Shown: positions 49,651 through 58,560 of the stretch, one piece after another
Layout of the letters: each line of letters starts with the position of its first letter
Numbering within the stretch: the first letter of the stretch is position 1
Notes under the pieces: model-generated
The model's database searches: none
What the model saw: the letters and a program-made list of their open reading frames with translations, nothing else
Told to the model about the DNA's origin: nothing
Origin: Ruegeria spongiae
GTDB taxonomy: Bacteria > Pseudomonadota > Alphaproteobacteria > Rhodobacterales > Rhodobacteraceae
Assembly: GCF_023502395.1 (NCBI RefSeq)
Contig: NZ_JAMFMB010000001.1
Coordinates: 1-64,000, forward strand
Direction: 5' to 3'
Length of the DNA stretch: 64,000 nt
Program-made: the position numbers and the translations under genes

Positions 49651-50292
49651 TTAAAGCTCGCCGGTCTGGATGATGTTGATCAGCGCCGACAACACCGCAT
49701 TGGCCGCAACCGAGGCCAGAATCATGCCCATGACGCGGCTGACGATGGCCGATCCCGCATGGCCGATCACCCGGATGATCGGTTCGGCGAACAGCATCAG
49801 AACATAGGCCACCGCGATGACAGCCACCATGACCAGCGCGGTGATGCCCTGGTCAATCGGGCCATATCGGTTGTTGTCGGTCAGCATCACCACCGCCAGC
49901 ATCGCGCCGGGCGAGGCCAGCGACGGCACCGCCAGCGGAAAGATCGCCGGGTTCTGCTTGCGACGGACCTGCGCGGATTTATCGGCCTCGACGATCTTGG
50001 TATCGGTCTCGGCCTTGCTTTCGCCAAAGATCATGGTGAGCGCAAAGAGGAACAGCACGATGCCACCTGCGACCTGAAACGAGTTCAGCCCGATATCCAG
50101 CGCATCAATCAGCAACTGGCCCAGCACGAGAAAGAACATCAGCACGCCCACGCTGACCAATGCCGCCTGGAGGGCGGTGCGGCGACGGGTTGCGGCGTCG
50201 ATCCCGGCGGTGACAGCGATGAAGACGGGGATGGTGCCGATCGGGTCGATCACCACCCACAAGGTCACGAAACGGTCCAGCAGATCTTCCAA
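49651..50292 (-). CDS. MarC family integral membrane protein
   Basis: A 213-residue protein with six predicted spans. VVIDPIGTIPVFIAVTAG at the N-terminus and FPLAVPSLASPGAMLAVVML in the middle are the two repeat motifs (DPIG, GPG-like) of the MarC/UPF0056 family. Early reports tied MarC to multiple antibiotic resistance but its transport function is unproven. Confidence 0.87.
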   Translation of the reverse strand: MEDLLDRFVTLWVVIDPIGTIPVFIAVTAGIDAATRRRTALQAALVSVGVLMFFLVLGQLLIDALDIGLNSFQVAGGIVLFLFALTMIFGESKAETDTKIVEADKSAQVRRKQNPAIFPLAVPSLASPGAMLAVVMLTDNNRYGPIDQGITALVMVAVIAVAYVLMLFAEPIIRVIGHAGSAIVSRVMGMILASVAANAVLSALINIIQTGEL

Positions 50293-50348
50293 GGCATCCC
50301 CTCCGGTATTGGTGCGACGTTAGCCAAGAGCGGGGGGCAATGCCACAC

Positions 50349-50801
50349 TCAGGCGCAATTGGCCTGTTCGGCCTGCGCCATGGCCTCGGCCGTGGCGTCC
50401 AGCGCCAGCATGATCGATGCGTGTCGGTTCTTGTATTCGCGCGCCGGAATCAGCACTTCGAGCCCGTCAAAGGGGGCATCCGGGGCAGGGCCGTCGGATT
50501 TCAGCATCGCTTTGAGCTGATCTCGGGCGGTTTCGACCTGCGCGCGGGTGGTGCCGATGATGGCGGCGCCCACGACGGCGGCCGACGCCTGACCGAGCGC
50601 ACAGGCTTTCACGTCCTGGCCAAACTCGGCGATGCGCCCGTCCTTCATCTTGACATCCACCGTCACCGTCGACCCACAGAGCGGCGAGCGTTTCTTGACT
50701 GTGGCATCGGGCTCGGCCAGCCGGTCCAGATGCGGAATATCTGCGGCCAGCGCCAGAATGCGCCCCGAATAAAGCTTGATCAGATCGGTTTCGCCGGACA
50801 T
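50349..50801 (-). CDS. Fe-S cluster assembly scaffold (NifU/SufU N-terminal type)
   Basis: A 150-residue IscU-fold protein on which iron-sulfur clusters are assembled. Two of three ligand cysteines are clear: KRSPLCGSTVTV and KACALGQASA. Where the third Cys normally stands (R-x-x-C) the sequence reads NRHASIML, so it is missing; a Cys occurs at the very C-terminus (QANCA). No sufBCDS genes are adjacent. It is divergent from hisI. Confidence 0.78.
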   Translation of the reverse strand: MSGETDLIKLYSGRILALAADIPHLDRLAEPDATVKKRSPLCGSTVTVDVKMKDGRIAEFGQDVKACALGQASAAVVGAAIIGTTRAQVETARDQLKAMLKSDGPAPDAPFDGLEVLIPAREYKNRHASIMLALDATAEAMAQAEQANCA

Positions 50802-50868
50802 GGCTTTCCCTCGTTATGCGTTCCCCATACATAGTGGGCGTATTCCGGGATGCAAAAGGTTTTCGCAG

Positions 50869-51228
50869 ATGGATTTCGACCCCAAGACACTGACCTATAA
50901 CGCCGACGGGCTGATCCCCGCCATCGCGCAGGATGCGGTAAGCGGCGAAGTGCTGATGATGGCCTGGATGAACCTCGAGGCCGTGCGGCGGACGCTCGAC
51001 ACGCGCCGGGTCACCTATTGGTCGCGCTCGCGGCAGGCCTTCTGGATCAAGGGCGAAAGCTCGGGCCATGTGCAGGAACTGGTCGATCTGCGGGTCGATT
51101 GTGATCGGGATTGCCTGCTGGCTCTGGTCAACCAGACCGGCCCCGCCTGCCACACCAACCGGCGCAGCTGTTTCTATACCTCGGTCGAAGATGGGAGCGA
51201 GCGCGAGTTGATGGCACCGATGGTCTGA
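50869..51228 (+). CDS. hisI: Phosphoribosyl-AMP cyclohydrolase
   Basis: A 119-residue enzyme for the third step of histidine synthesis. Motifs: LIPAIAQDAVSGEVLMMAWM, TYWSRSRQAFWIKGESSGHV, the zinc/magnesium motif DCDRDCLLAL and GPACHTNRRSCFY with Cys ligands. It is the cyclohydrolase alone, without the pyrophosphohydrolase (HisE) domain. ATG 50869 gives the normal N-terminus. It is convergent with gluQRS. Confidence 0.94.
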   Translation: MDFDPKTLTYNADGLIPAIAQDAVSGEVLMMAWMNLEAVRRTLDTRRVTYWSRSRQAFWIKGESSGHVQELVDLRVDCDRDCLLALVNQTGPACHTNRRSCFYTSVEDGSERELMAPMV

Positions 51229-51230
51229 GG

Positions 51231-52070
51231 CTACAGCCCCACCATTTGGCGGATATCCTGTGGTGTGGCCCCTTCGGCCCGGTATTTGGCGATGGCGCGG
51301 GCGTCGTCGCGTTTGGCCAAGCGCTTGCCCTGATCGTCGCGGATCAGGTGGTGGTGATGATAGTCCGGTGTCGGCAGGTTTAGCAGACCCTGCAACAGCA
51401 CCTGCAGAAAGGTGATCTGGAACAGGTCCTTGCCACGGATGATGCAGGTGATCCCCTGCGCTGCGTCATCAACGACCGAGGCCAGCACGTAAGAGACTGT
51501 TTCCAGCTCGATCCGGCCCAGAACCGCGTCTCCGATCTCGATAATCAGACGGTCGGGGTCCAACTGGTGCTGGCCCGCATGTGCCGCGCCAAGTTCGGTG
51601 AAGCCGGGCATGTCGAGGCTTTGCACCGCCGCGCCCATGTTCAGCCGCAGCGCGTCGCCCGGCTTGCGGTCGCTCATGGGCCGGTTGCGGCAGGTGCCGG
51701 GATAGATGCCGGGGGCCAGTTTCGCGCCTTCCTGCGGGGCCGAGAGCGCTGCGCGGATGTCGCGGCGGCGACAGGAGCAGGGAAAGATCAAACCGCGTTG
51801 CGCCAACTGCGTGAGCGCTTCGTGATAGAGTTCCAACTGATCGGATTGCCGCAGCACCGGCTCTTCCCAGGTCAGGCCGAGCCAGGCGAGGTCCTTGTAG
51901 ATCAACTCTTCCCATTGCGGGCGGGCGCGGCTGGTGTCGGTGTCTTCGATGCGTAGCACAAACCGCCCCCCGGCAGCGCATGCCATGTCATGGGCCAGCA
52001 GGGCCGAACAGGCATGGCCCAGATGTAGTGGTCCGGTGGGCGACGGCGCAAAACGGGTGGTAAACGTCAC
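51231..52070 (-). CDS. gluQRS: Glutamyl-Q tRNA(Asp) synthetase
   Basis: A 279-residue truncated glutamyl-tRNA synthetase paralogue that attaches glutamate to queuosine of tRNA-Asp. It has TRFAPSPTGPLHLGHACSAL (HIGH type), IEDTDTSRARPQ, and the KMSKS-like QGKRLAKRDDA, and ends without an anticodon-binding domain. The family zinc-binding Cys cluster (FPCSCRRRD, GTCRNR) is present. It overlaps the upstream methyltransferase gene by 4 bases. Confidence 0.93.
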   Translation of the reverse strand: MTFTTRFAPSPTGPLHLGHACSALLAHDMACAAGGRFVLRIEDTDTSRARPQWEELIYKDLAWLGLTWEEPVLRQSDQLELYHEALTQLAQRGLIFPCSCRRRDIRAALSAPQEGAKLAPGIYPGTCRNRPMSDRKPGDALRLNMGAAVQSLDMPGFTELGAAHAGQHQLDPDRLIIEIGDAVLGRIELETVSYVLASVVDDAAQGITCIIRGKDLFQITFLQVLLQGLLNLPTPDYHHHHLIRDDQGKRLAKRDDARAIAKYRAEGATPQDIRQMVGL

Positions 52071-52681
52071 GCTTTTTCAAGCACGTAGACGTCGGCACCC
52101 ATATCCATGCCAGTCAGGTGGGGGCCGTATTCACGAAACAGCAGGCGCGCGGCACCGCAATCGAGCCATTCGTTCAGCTTGCCGGTGAAATTCCGGTCGG
52201 CCAGCGTGTGATCATTGTACGAAAACGCCAGCAATCCGCCGCGCCCCAGGGCGTGCACCAGCAGGTCGAAGGTTTCTGGCGGGGCGGCGCCGGTCCCCAG
52301 CACACCAATGGCGGCGATCGCCTTGTAGCTGCCGCTGGCGATGGGCGCGCGGTCCTCCACATCCAGCAGCTTCAGCGCGCGATAGGCGGATTTGGTCCGC
52401 GCGCCCTCAAGCATTTCGGGCGAGGGGTCCATGCCGTCGATCACCTCGAACCCGGCGCGGCGCAGGGCGAGGCCCGACAGCCCGGTACCGCAGCCGAAAT
52501 CCAGGATCGGCGCCTGCGTTTCGGGCAGAACGCCCCAGAGCGCGTCCGCCACGCGGCCCGGCGTGACATAGCCGTTCTCGCCCACTTCCGCGTCATAGCT
52601 GGCGGCCCATTGGTCGTAATGGTCGCGGGTTTCTTCGGTGGTGCTGAGCCCGTAGGTCTTGTCGAGGAATTTATCTGACAT
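52067..52681 (-). CDS. SAM-dependent methyltransferase
   Basis: A 204-residue class I methyltransferase. Motif I is ILDFGCGTGLSGLAL, then GFEVIDGMDPSPEML and a motif IV region around AAIGVLGTGAAPPE. Substrate unknown. ATG 52681 (MSDKFLDKTYGL) is chosen; extension to 52846 would run into trmFO. The order trmFO-methyltransferase-gluQRS on the minus strand suggests a shared transcript including two tRNA-modification genes. Confidence 0.83.
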   Translation of the reverse strand: MSDKFLDKTYGLSTTEETRDHYDQWAASYDAEVGENGYVTPGRVADALWGVLPETQAPILDFGCGTGLSGLALRRAGFEVIDGMDPSPEMLEGARTKSAYRALKLLDVEDRAPIASGSYKAIAAIGVLGTGAAPPETFDLLVHALGRGGLLAFSYNDHTLADRNFTGKLNEWLDCGAARLLFREYGPHLTGMDMGADVYVLEKA

Positions 52682-52703
52682 GGCCGCAGGATAGACGTGC
52701 CGG

Positions 52704-54059
52704 TCAGGCCGCGTCCAGCGCGCATTGCTCCAGCCAGCCCTGCCAGGCCGATTTGGCGCGGTCGGTATAGGCCTTGTAGCGGTCCTTACGGCCTCGACGG
52801 CCCCCCTTGAGGCCCTCGACCGGGCGGAACAGGCCAAAATTGACATTCATCGGCTGGAAGGTCTTGGCCTCGGCGCCGCCGGTGATGTGATGGATCAACG
52901 CGCCCATGGCGCTGTCCTGCGGCGCGGTGGGCAGGGCGTGGCCCAGAATGTCGGATGCCGCCAGTCGCCCGGCCAGCAGACCCATGGCGGCACTTTCCAC
53001 ATAGCCCTCGACTCCGGTGATCTGCCCGGCAAAGCGGATATTGGGGCGCGCACGCAGCCGCATCCGGTCATCCAGCAAGGTGGGCGAGTTGATGAAGGTG
53101 TTGCGATGGATGCCACCCAGCCGCGCGAAGCTGGCGTTTTCCAGACCGGGGATCATCCGGAACACCTCGGTCTGGGCACCATATTTCATCTTGGTCTGAA
53201 AGCCGACGATATTGAACAGCGTGCCCAGCGCGTTGTCGCGGCGCAGCTGCACCACCGCATGCGCCTTTGCATCGGGCTGGTGCGGGTTGGTCAGGCCCAC
53301 CGGCTTCATTGGCCCGTAGCGCAGGGTCTCGCGGCCACGCTCGGCCATTACCTCGATCGGCAGGCAGCCGTCGAAATAGCTGGCGGTCTCGCCCTCGTGG
53401 AACTCAGCCTTATCTGCGGCCAGCAGCGCGTCGATGAACGCCTCATACTGGTCGCGGTCCATCGGGCAGTTGAGATAGGCGGTCCGTTCCTCTTCGGTCT
53501 CGCCCTTGTCATAGCGCGACTGCATCCAGGCCTTTTCCATGTCGATGCTCTCGGCATAGACGATGGGTGCGATGGCGTCGAAAAAGGCCAGCGCCTCGGC
53601 GCCGGTCTCGGCCCGGATCGCTTCACCCAAGGCGGGTGAGGTCAGCGGGCCGGTGGCAAAGATCCATTGACCTGTCTCGGGCAGGCCTGTGATCTCTTCG
53701 GAGGAGATGGTCACATTGGGATGGGCGCGCAGCCGCGCGGTGACGGTTTCGGCAAAAGGCTCGCGATCCACGGCCAAAGCGCCACCCGCAGGCAGGCGGT
53801 GTTGGTCGGCGCTGGACATGATCAACCCGCCAGCCGCGCGCATTTCCCAATGCAGCAGACCCACGGCGTTCTGTTCGTCATCATCGGAGCGGAACGAGTT
53901 CGAGCACACCATCTCGCCCAGATTGCCGGTCTGATGGGCGAAAGTGCCGACGTTGGGGCGCATCTCGTGGATCACCACCTGAACGCCCATGTGTGCCGCC
54001 TGCCAGGCCGCTTCGGACCCGGCCATGCCGCCGCCCACGATATGCAATATCTCTGTCAT
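52704..54059 (-). CDS. trmFO: Folate-dependent tRNA-uridine-54 methyltransferase TrmFO
   Basis: A 451-residue flavoprotein that forms ribothymidine at position 54 of tRNA using methylenetetrahydrofolate and FAD. N-terminal dinucleotide motif [18 protein letters not shown], then [41 protein letters not shown] and [12 protein letters not shown] are the family blocks. ATG 54059 starts just before the FAD motif; 12 extra residues are possible. The 260 bases upstream hold no gene. Confidence 0.95.
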   Translation of the reverse strand: MTEILHIVGGGMAGSEAAWQAAHMGVQVVIHEMRPNVGTFAHQTGNLGEMVCSNSFRSDDDEQNAVGLLHWEMRAAGGLIMSSADQHRLPAGGALAVDREPFAETVTARLRAHPNVTISSEEITGLPETGQWIFATGPLTSPALGEAIRAETGAEALAFFDAIAPIVYAESIDMEKAWMQSRYDKGETEEERTAYLNCPMDRDQYEAFIDALLAADKAEFHEGETASYFDGCLPIEVMAERGRETLRYGPMKPVGLTNPHQPDAKAHAVVQLRRDNALGTLFNIVGFQTKMKYGAQTEVFRMIPGLENASFARLGGIHRNTFINSPTLLDDRMRLRARPNIRFAGQITGVEGYVESAAMGLLAGRLAASDILGHALPTAPQDSAMGALIHHITGGAEAKTFQPMNVNFGLFRPVEGLKGGRRGRKDRYKAYTDRAKSAWQGWLEQCALDAA

Positions 54060-54319
54060 GGGCTGCCACATAGGGCAGGGCGCGCGCGGACGCAACGATG
54101 CCAGTGACTGTCAGAACCGAATTGTCAGGAGGGGGAGGATTTGGGGTCGCTGCGGCGGGAATGTCGAAGTCAGCGAGAGAACTGACCAGGAGGGACCTTC
54201 CACCTACAACGACCCAAAACTATCCTTGGCTTTCGCCATGCCCAAGCTTTGACACAGTCTCGCCCAAATTAAAAGTGCGAATATCGAAACAATGCTAAAA
54301 AAAATGTGAGACGTTCCCT

Positions 54320-55105
54320 TTATTGGCTCCAATCGGGGGGTCTTTTTTCGATAAAGGCGGCAATACCCTCTTCGGTATCACGGTGCAGCATGTTTTCTAC
54401 CATGACGTTTCCGGTATGGGCATAGGCCTGATCCAGCGGCATCTGAAGCTGTTCATAAAAGGCGCGTTTGCCGATTTTTACAGCAGCGCCAAGCTTTTGG
54501 GTCAGGGTCTGGGCCAGCGCGTTGGTTTCATCTGCCAGCTTGTCCGCAGGAACGGCGCGGTTGATCAGCCCAAGTTCGGCGGCGCGGGGGGCGTCGATGA
54601 ACTGGCCGGTCGTGAGCATCTCGAAGGCCTGCTTGCGGGGGATGTTGCGGGTCAGAGCGACCATGGGGGTTGAACAGAACAAGCCGATATTCACGCCGTT
54701 GACCCCGAATCGGGTGTCCTCGGCGGCGATCGCCAGATCGCAGGTTGCCACCAGTTGGCAGCCGGCAGCGGTGGCGATCCCATGAACCTGTGCGATCACC
54801 GGTTGCGGGATCGCCTGAACGGCCATCATCATCCGGGCGCAACGGTCAAACAGGTCCTTGAAATAGGCCTTGCCGCCATCCTCGTGCTGGCGTCCCGCCG
54901 TCATCTGCTTCAGGTCGTGCCCGGTACAGAAGGCCTTGCCCGCACCTGACAGGATCACTGCCCGCACATCGCGGTCTTCGGCGATCTGCTCCAGCGCGTC
55001 TTGCAGTGCCGCCAGCATCTCGTCCGACAGCGCGTTGAGCCGCTCGGGCGCGTTCAATTGCAGATGCGCCACCGCATCTTTGTCATGCCGTTCCAGAATT
55101 GCCAT
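54320..55105 (-). CDS. Enoyl-CoA hydratase/isomerase family protein
   Basis: A 261-residue crotonase-fold enzyme. Oxyanion-hole segments GKAFCTGHDLKQM and VHGIATAAGCQLVATCDLAI, then FGVNGVNIGLF; the C-terminal helix RDTEEGIAAFIEKRPPDW is usual for enoyl-CoA hydratases. Which acyl-CoA it uses is unknown. ATG 55105 (MAILERHDK) follows a GGGGTGAGGG. It is divergent from the thioesterase gene. Confidence 0.88.
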   Translation of the reverse strand: MAILERHDKDAVAHLQLNAPERLNALSDEMLAALQDALEQIAEDRDVRAVILSGAGKAFCTGHDLKQMTAGRQHEDGGKAYFKDLFDRCARMMMAVQAIPQPVIAQVHGIATAAGCQLVATCDLAIAAEDTRFGVNGVNIGLFCSTPMVALTRNIPRKQAFEMLTTGQFIDAPRAAELGLINRAVPADKLADETNALAQTLTQKLGAAVKIGKRAFYEQLQMPLDQAYAHTGNVMVENMLHRDTEEGIAAFIEKRPPDWSQ

Positions 55106-55162
55106 CTTGCCCTCACCCCTGTTCCGCGCCAACTCTATGCGGCGGCAGGGCGGAGGGGAAGC

Positions 55163-55606
55163 ATGTCACTGAAGATGAACAGGGAAGAGCTTGCGGACTA
55201 TCTGGCCGAGATCTTTCCCCAGGTGCGCGAGGATTTCGTGATTGACGCGCTGTCAGAGGATGGCGTGACCATGCGGCTGCTCACCGCCGAGCGGCATTTG
55301 CGGCCCGGTGGCACGGTGTCGGGTCCGTCGATGTTCGCGCTGGCCGATGTCAGCGTCTACGCGATCGTGCTGGCGCGGTTGGGTCGGCAGGCGCTGGCGG
55401 TGACCACCAATTGTTCGATGGATTTCATGCGCAAGCCGCGCGGCGATGTGGCGATGATCGCGCAATGCCGGTTGCTCAAGCTCGGGCGCAGCCTGGCGGT
55501 GGGCGATGTGCTGATCCTGTCCGAGGGCAGCGATGCACCGGTTGCCCGCGCCACGATGACCTATTCGATCCCGCCGGTTGGGTCTACCGCCGCCGACTCG
55601 GGCTGA
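55163..55606 (+). CDS. PaaI/hot-dog family thioesterase
   Basis: A 147-residue hot-dog fold protein. RPGGTVSGPSMFALADVSVY matches the PaaI-type active-site helix with the conserved Gly and Asp, and TTNCSMDFMRKPRGD the following strand. It probably hydrolyses acyl- or aryl-CoA. GGAGGGG lies before ATG 55163. It is divergent from the enoyl-CoA hydratase gene, a likely functional neighbour in acyl-CoA metabolism. Confidence 0.83.
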   Translation: MSLKMNREELADYLAEIFPQVREDFVIDALSEDGVTMRLLTAERHLRPGGTVSGPSMFALADVSVYAIVLARLGRQALAVTTNCSMDFMRKPRGDVAMIAQCRLLKLGRSLAVGDVLILSEGSDAPVARATMTYSIPPVGSTAADSG

Positions 55607-55630
55607 AAAAAGGCCGGGCAAAGCCCGGCC
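55605..55630 (-). terminator. Rho-independent terminator for the DUF1127 gene
   Basis: GGCCGGGC (55612-55619), loop AAA, GCCCGGCC (55623-55630). Six A precede it on the plus strand, giving a T-run on the minus strand, so it ends the DUF1127 transcript. Confidence 0.8.
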
Positions 55631-55664
55631 AGTCTGGAGGTCCCGGATCGGGACGGGGAGTTGG

Positions 55665-55892
55665 TCAGGTATCCCAGAACGGGCGTGCCGTTTCCCGGCC
55701 CGCCTGCCAGCGGGTCAGGCCGACATCGGACAGAAGCCGGTCATCGAGATAACTCAGATTGATGCGGGTGCGGCGCCGTTGTTCCCACCGTGTCACGGTC
55801 GCCGCAAAACGGACCGCCAGGGCGGCCAGCAGCGGCAGCCGGGGGCTGGCGGTGAGGAGCGTCAGGGCAGGGTTCTGCGAAGCGTGTGTCAT
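55665..55892 (-). CDS. DUF1127 small protein
   Basis: A 75-residue protein whose C-terminal half has the DUF1127 signature: basic helix WEQRRRTRINLSYLDDRLLS followed by DVGLTRWQAGRE. Small DUF1127 proteins in other alphaproteobacteria affect RNA turnover and phosphate or stress responses; its role here is unknown. ATG 55892 with GGACC upstream is chosen over the longer frame. It is divergent from the MocR-type regulator and has its own terminator. Confidence 0.85.
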   Translation of the reverse strand: MTHASQNPALTLLTASPRLPLLAALAVRFAATVTRWEQRRRTRINLSYLDDRLLSDVGLTRWQAGRETARPFWDT

Positions 55893-55988
55893 AGTGGGTC
55901 CTTTCAATTGTATTGACACAATGAGGTAGTTAGTGGATATGATGTATGGGTACATTCGATATTGTGCCAAATCAAAGGAAAGATTGTA
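55893..55988. promoter_or_regulatory. Divergent regulatory region, DUF1127 / MocR regulator
   Basis: AT-rich 96-base region. It holds the inverted repeat ATTGT (55907-55911) / ACAAT (55918-55922), and a direct repeat: ATGGGTACATT at 55946-55956 and ATGGGTACAAT at 55989-55999, the second covering the start codon of the regulator. MocR proteins often bind direct repeats and repress themselves, so these are candidate operators. Confidence 0.45.
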
Positions 55989-57401
55989 ATGGGTACAATT
56001 TGGCCCGACACCCTGCCGCGCGAGAAAGGCCCCAAGTATAAACTGGTGGCCGACACGATCAGAAAATCAATCGAAGACAAGGTGTTGCAACCCGGTGCAA
56101 AGTTGCCTCCGGTGCGGGAACTGGCATATCAATTGAGCATCACGCCCGGCACCGTTGCGCGGGCCTATACAATTCTGACCGATGAGGGATTGTTACAGGC
56201 CGAGGTGGGCCGGGGTACATTTGTAGCGCCGCCGCGCATGGATCAGGCGGGTGTTGCGCCGATCGAAGTGGACGTGATCGCCCATAACAGCGATGGCGCG
56301 GACGCCCATACCGTCAATCTGTTTTCGCCGCATCTGCCTGGAGTCGGGCAATCGGCGCTGATCCGGCACTTGCTGGCTGAGATCGCGCAGGACCCGCCCT
56401 CGGGGCTGATGCATTACCCCAGCCGTACCGGTTCCCGCCCGGCGCGGCAGGCGGCTGTACAATGGCTGTCGCGCGCGCCGATCGGGCGCATTCGGGAAAA
56501 TGATGTGGTTCTGACCAATGGCGGCCAGAACGCCATTTCCCTGATCATGCAGGCGGTGCTGCGGGGCAGGCGCCCGGCGGTGCTGGTCGAGGAACTGTCC
56601 TATCCGGGTTTCCGCCGGGCCGCCGATCTGCTGCGCGCCGAGGTGGTTCCGGTCGCCATGGACGAGCAGGGCGTGATCCCCGAGGCGCTTGAAGCCGCCG
56701 CACGCGCCCATGATGCGCAAATCTTCTGCACCTCGCCCGAAGTCCACAACCCCACCTGCCTGTTCACACCCCTTGAGCGACGCGAGGCGCTGGTTCGTGT
56801 TGCCCGGCAACGCGATCTTTTCATTCTCGAAGATGACTGTTACCGCCACATGCCTGCCGATGCGCCGGGCTATCGCGTGCTGGCGCCGGAGCGGTCCTGG
56901 TTCGTGACCTCGATCTCCAAATCCATCACGCCCGCGCTGCGCATCGGGGTCGCGGTTGCTCCGGACGGGCATATCGCCGATCTGCGCCGGGCGGTTGAAC
57001 ACGGCTTCTTCGGACTGGCCACGCCGCTGGTCGATCTGACCGAAAAACTGCTGTCTCATCCGCAACTGGACGCCATGCTGGAGGAATTGCAGCGTGTGAC
57101 CGGTGACTACATCAAGGCGGCTGTGAATATCCTGGGGACCTATCAACTGAACTGGCGGTCTCCGGTACCGTTTCTTTGGCTGACGCTGCCGGAAGGCTGG
57201 CGCGCGGCGTCCTTCTGCCGGGCGGCCGAGGCCGAGGGAATCCAGATCCGGTCGGCCGAGGAATTCGCCTGCCGTACCACGCGGACACCCCATGCGGTCC
57301 GGCTGGCGATAAATGCCGGTGTCAGCCTGGCAACGTTTGAGGCCGCCATGACCCGCCTGCGGCATTTGCTGGACAACCCACCCGAACGGATATCGGTTTA
57401 A
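55989..57401 (+). CDS. MocR-type regulator: GntR helix-turn-helix plus aminotransferase domain
   Basis: A 470-residue fusion of an N-terminal winged helix-turn-helix (YKLVADTIRKSIEDKVLQPG, KLPPVRELAYQLSITPGTVA; residues ~15-80) and a PLP-dependent aminotransferase fold (~110-460) with TNGGQNAISLIMQA, EDDCYRH and the Lys-containing TSISKSITPALRIG. MocR proteins are PLP-sensing transcription factors for amine, amino acid or vitamin B6 genes. ATG 55989 is chosen; the frame extends to 55962. The GNAT gene starts 13 bases after its stop. Confidence 0.9.
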   Translation: MGTIWPDTLPREKGPKYKLVADTIRKSIEDKVLQPGAKLPPVRELAYQLSITPGTVARAYTILTDEGLLQAEVGRGTFVAPPRMDQAGVAPIEVDVIAHNSDGADAHTVNLFSPHLPGVGQSALIRHLLAEIAQDPPSGLMHYPSRTGSRPARQAAVQWLSRAPIGRIRENDVVLTNGGQNAISLIMQAVLRGRRPAVLVEELSYPGFRRAADLLRAEVVPVAMDEQGVIPEALEAAARAHDAQIFCTSPEVHNPTCLFTPLERREALVRVARQRDLFILEDDCYRHMPADAPGYRVLAPERSWFVTSISKSITPALRIGVAVAPDGHIADLRRAVEHGFFGLATPLVDLTEKLLSHPQLDAMLEELQRVTGDYIKAAVNILGTYQLNWRSPVPFLWLTLPEGWRAASFCRAAEAEGIQIRSAEEFACRTTRTPHAVRLAINAGVSLATFEAAMTRLRHLLDNPPERISV

Positions 57402-57414
57402 GGAAGACGCACAA

Positions 57415-57945
57415 ATGAATGTTTCCGAAATGCGCGGCGATGGCTTTGTCATCGTCCCCATGGTCAGAGATGATTTTGACGCGTTGTATCTGGCCGCCAG
57501 CGATCCGTTGATCTGGGCAGGCCATCCCGCCACGACGCGCGCTCAGAAAGAGGTCTTTGGCCCGTATTTCGACTTTCTGCTTGGGGCAGGCGGGGCCGTG
57601 ACGGTACGCGAAGAGGGAACCGATCGGGTGATCGGATGTTCGCGCTTTTATGAGCCGCCCGAGGTGCCCGGCGGGATCGGCATTGGATATAGTTTCATCA
57701 CCCGCGATCATTGGGGCGGGACAAGCAACCGGGCCATCAAGGGGCTGATGCTGGAGCGTGCATTTCAGGAGCGCAAAGAGGTGTGGTTCCATATCGATCC
57801 CGGCAATCTGCGCTCGCAGAAGGGCACCGCCAAGCTGGGCGCACGACATGTCGATAACCGGCTGATTGATCTCGACGGGGTTACAACGCAGTGGATGCGG
57901 TGGGTGTTGACCGAGGAATCCTGGTTGGAGTGTGGGGTAAAATGA
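57415..57945 (+). CDS. GNAT family N-acetyltransferase
   Basis: A 176-residue acetyltransferase resembling the RimJ/RimL group: VIVPMVRDDFDALYLAASDP start, TDRVIGCSRFYEPPE, IGYSFITRDHWGGTSNRAIK with the acetyl-CoA loop and FHIDPGNLRSQKGTAKLGAR. GGAAG precedes ATG 57415. It probably shares the MocR transcript and may be a target or partner of that regulator; the substrate is unknown. Confidence 0.85.
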   Translation: MNVSEMRGDGFVIVPMVRDDFDALYLAASDPLIWAGHPATTRAQKEVFGPYFDFLLGAGGAVTVREEGTDRVIGCSRFYEPPEVPGGIGIGYSFITRDHWGGTSNRAIKGLMLERAFQERKEVWFHIDPGNLRSQKGTAKLGARHVDNRLIDLDGVTTQWMRWVLTEESWLECGVK

Positions 57946-57997
57946 TACCTATTTTGTAACCATTTGTTATTGTGAGATTTTATTAACATCGGGTTGC

Positions 57998-58026
57998 TTG
58001 ACGAGACAACTTTGGATGTCTAGATA
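57998..58026 (+). promoter_or_regulatory. Promoter of rplM-rpsI
   Basis: TTGACG (57998-58003), 17-base spacer, TAGATA (58021-58026): a good vegetative sigma promoter 70 bases before the rplM start. Confidence 0.65.
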
Positions 58027-58043
58027 CGCATCCATCGAATTCG

Positions 58044-58070
58044 GACCGCTCTGGCTTGGGGCGGTCTTTC
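58044..58070 (+). promoter_or_regulatory. Leader hairpin of the rplM-rpsI mRNA
   Basis: GACCGC (58044-58049) pairs with GCGGTC (58061-58066) around an 11-base loop, followed by TTTC. It lies between the predicted promoter and the rplM start, where L13-type leaders used for autoregulation or attenuation are found in other bacteria. Function here is inferred. Confidence 0.45.
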
Positions 58071-58095
58071 ACTTCAAACAGGACCTAGACCTGCC

Positions 58096-58554
58096 ATGAA
58101 AACCTTTTCTGCAACACCTGCAGACATCGACAAGAAGTGGATCCTGATCGACGCCGAGGGCGTTGTTCTGGGCCGTCTTGCCTCGATCGTCGCCATGCGC
58201 CTGCGTGGCAAGCACAAAGCGTCGTTCACTCCGAACATGGACATGGGCGACAATGTCATCGTGATCAACGCTGAAAAGATCCAGATGACCGGCAAGAAGC
58301 GCGAAGAAAACTTCTACTGGCACACCGGCCACCCGGGCGGCATCAAGTCGCGCACCAAACAGCAGATCCTCGAGGGTGCCCACCCCGAGCGCGTCGTGAC
58401 CCAGGCGGTCAAGCGCATGCTGCCGGGCAACCGTCTGGCGCGCACGCAGATGACCAACCTGCGCGTCTATGCCGGTGCCGAGCATCCCCACGAGGCGCAA
58501 AGCCCCGAAGTTCTGGATGTTGCATCCATGAACAAGAAAAACACCCGGAGCTAA
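58096..58554 (+). CDS. rplM: 50S ribosomal protein L13
   Basis: A 152-residue L13, a large-subunit assembly protein. [55 protein letters not shown], then [20 protein letters not shown] are the family blocks. It is the first gene of the universal rplM-rpsI operon, 6 bases before rpsI. Confidence 0.97.
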   Translation: MKTFSATPADIDKKWILIDAEGVVLGRLASIVAMRLRGKHKASFTPNMDMGDNVIVINAEKIQMTGKKREENFYWHTGHPGGIKSRTKQQILEGAHPERVVTQAVKRMLPGNRLARTQMTNLRVYAGAEHPHEAQSPEVLDVASMNKKNTRS

Positions 58555-58560
58555 TGACCG

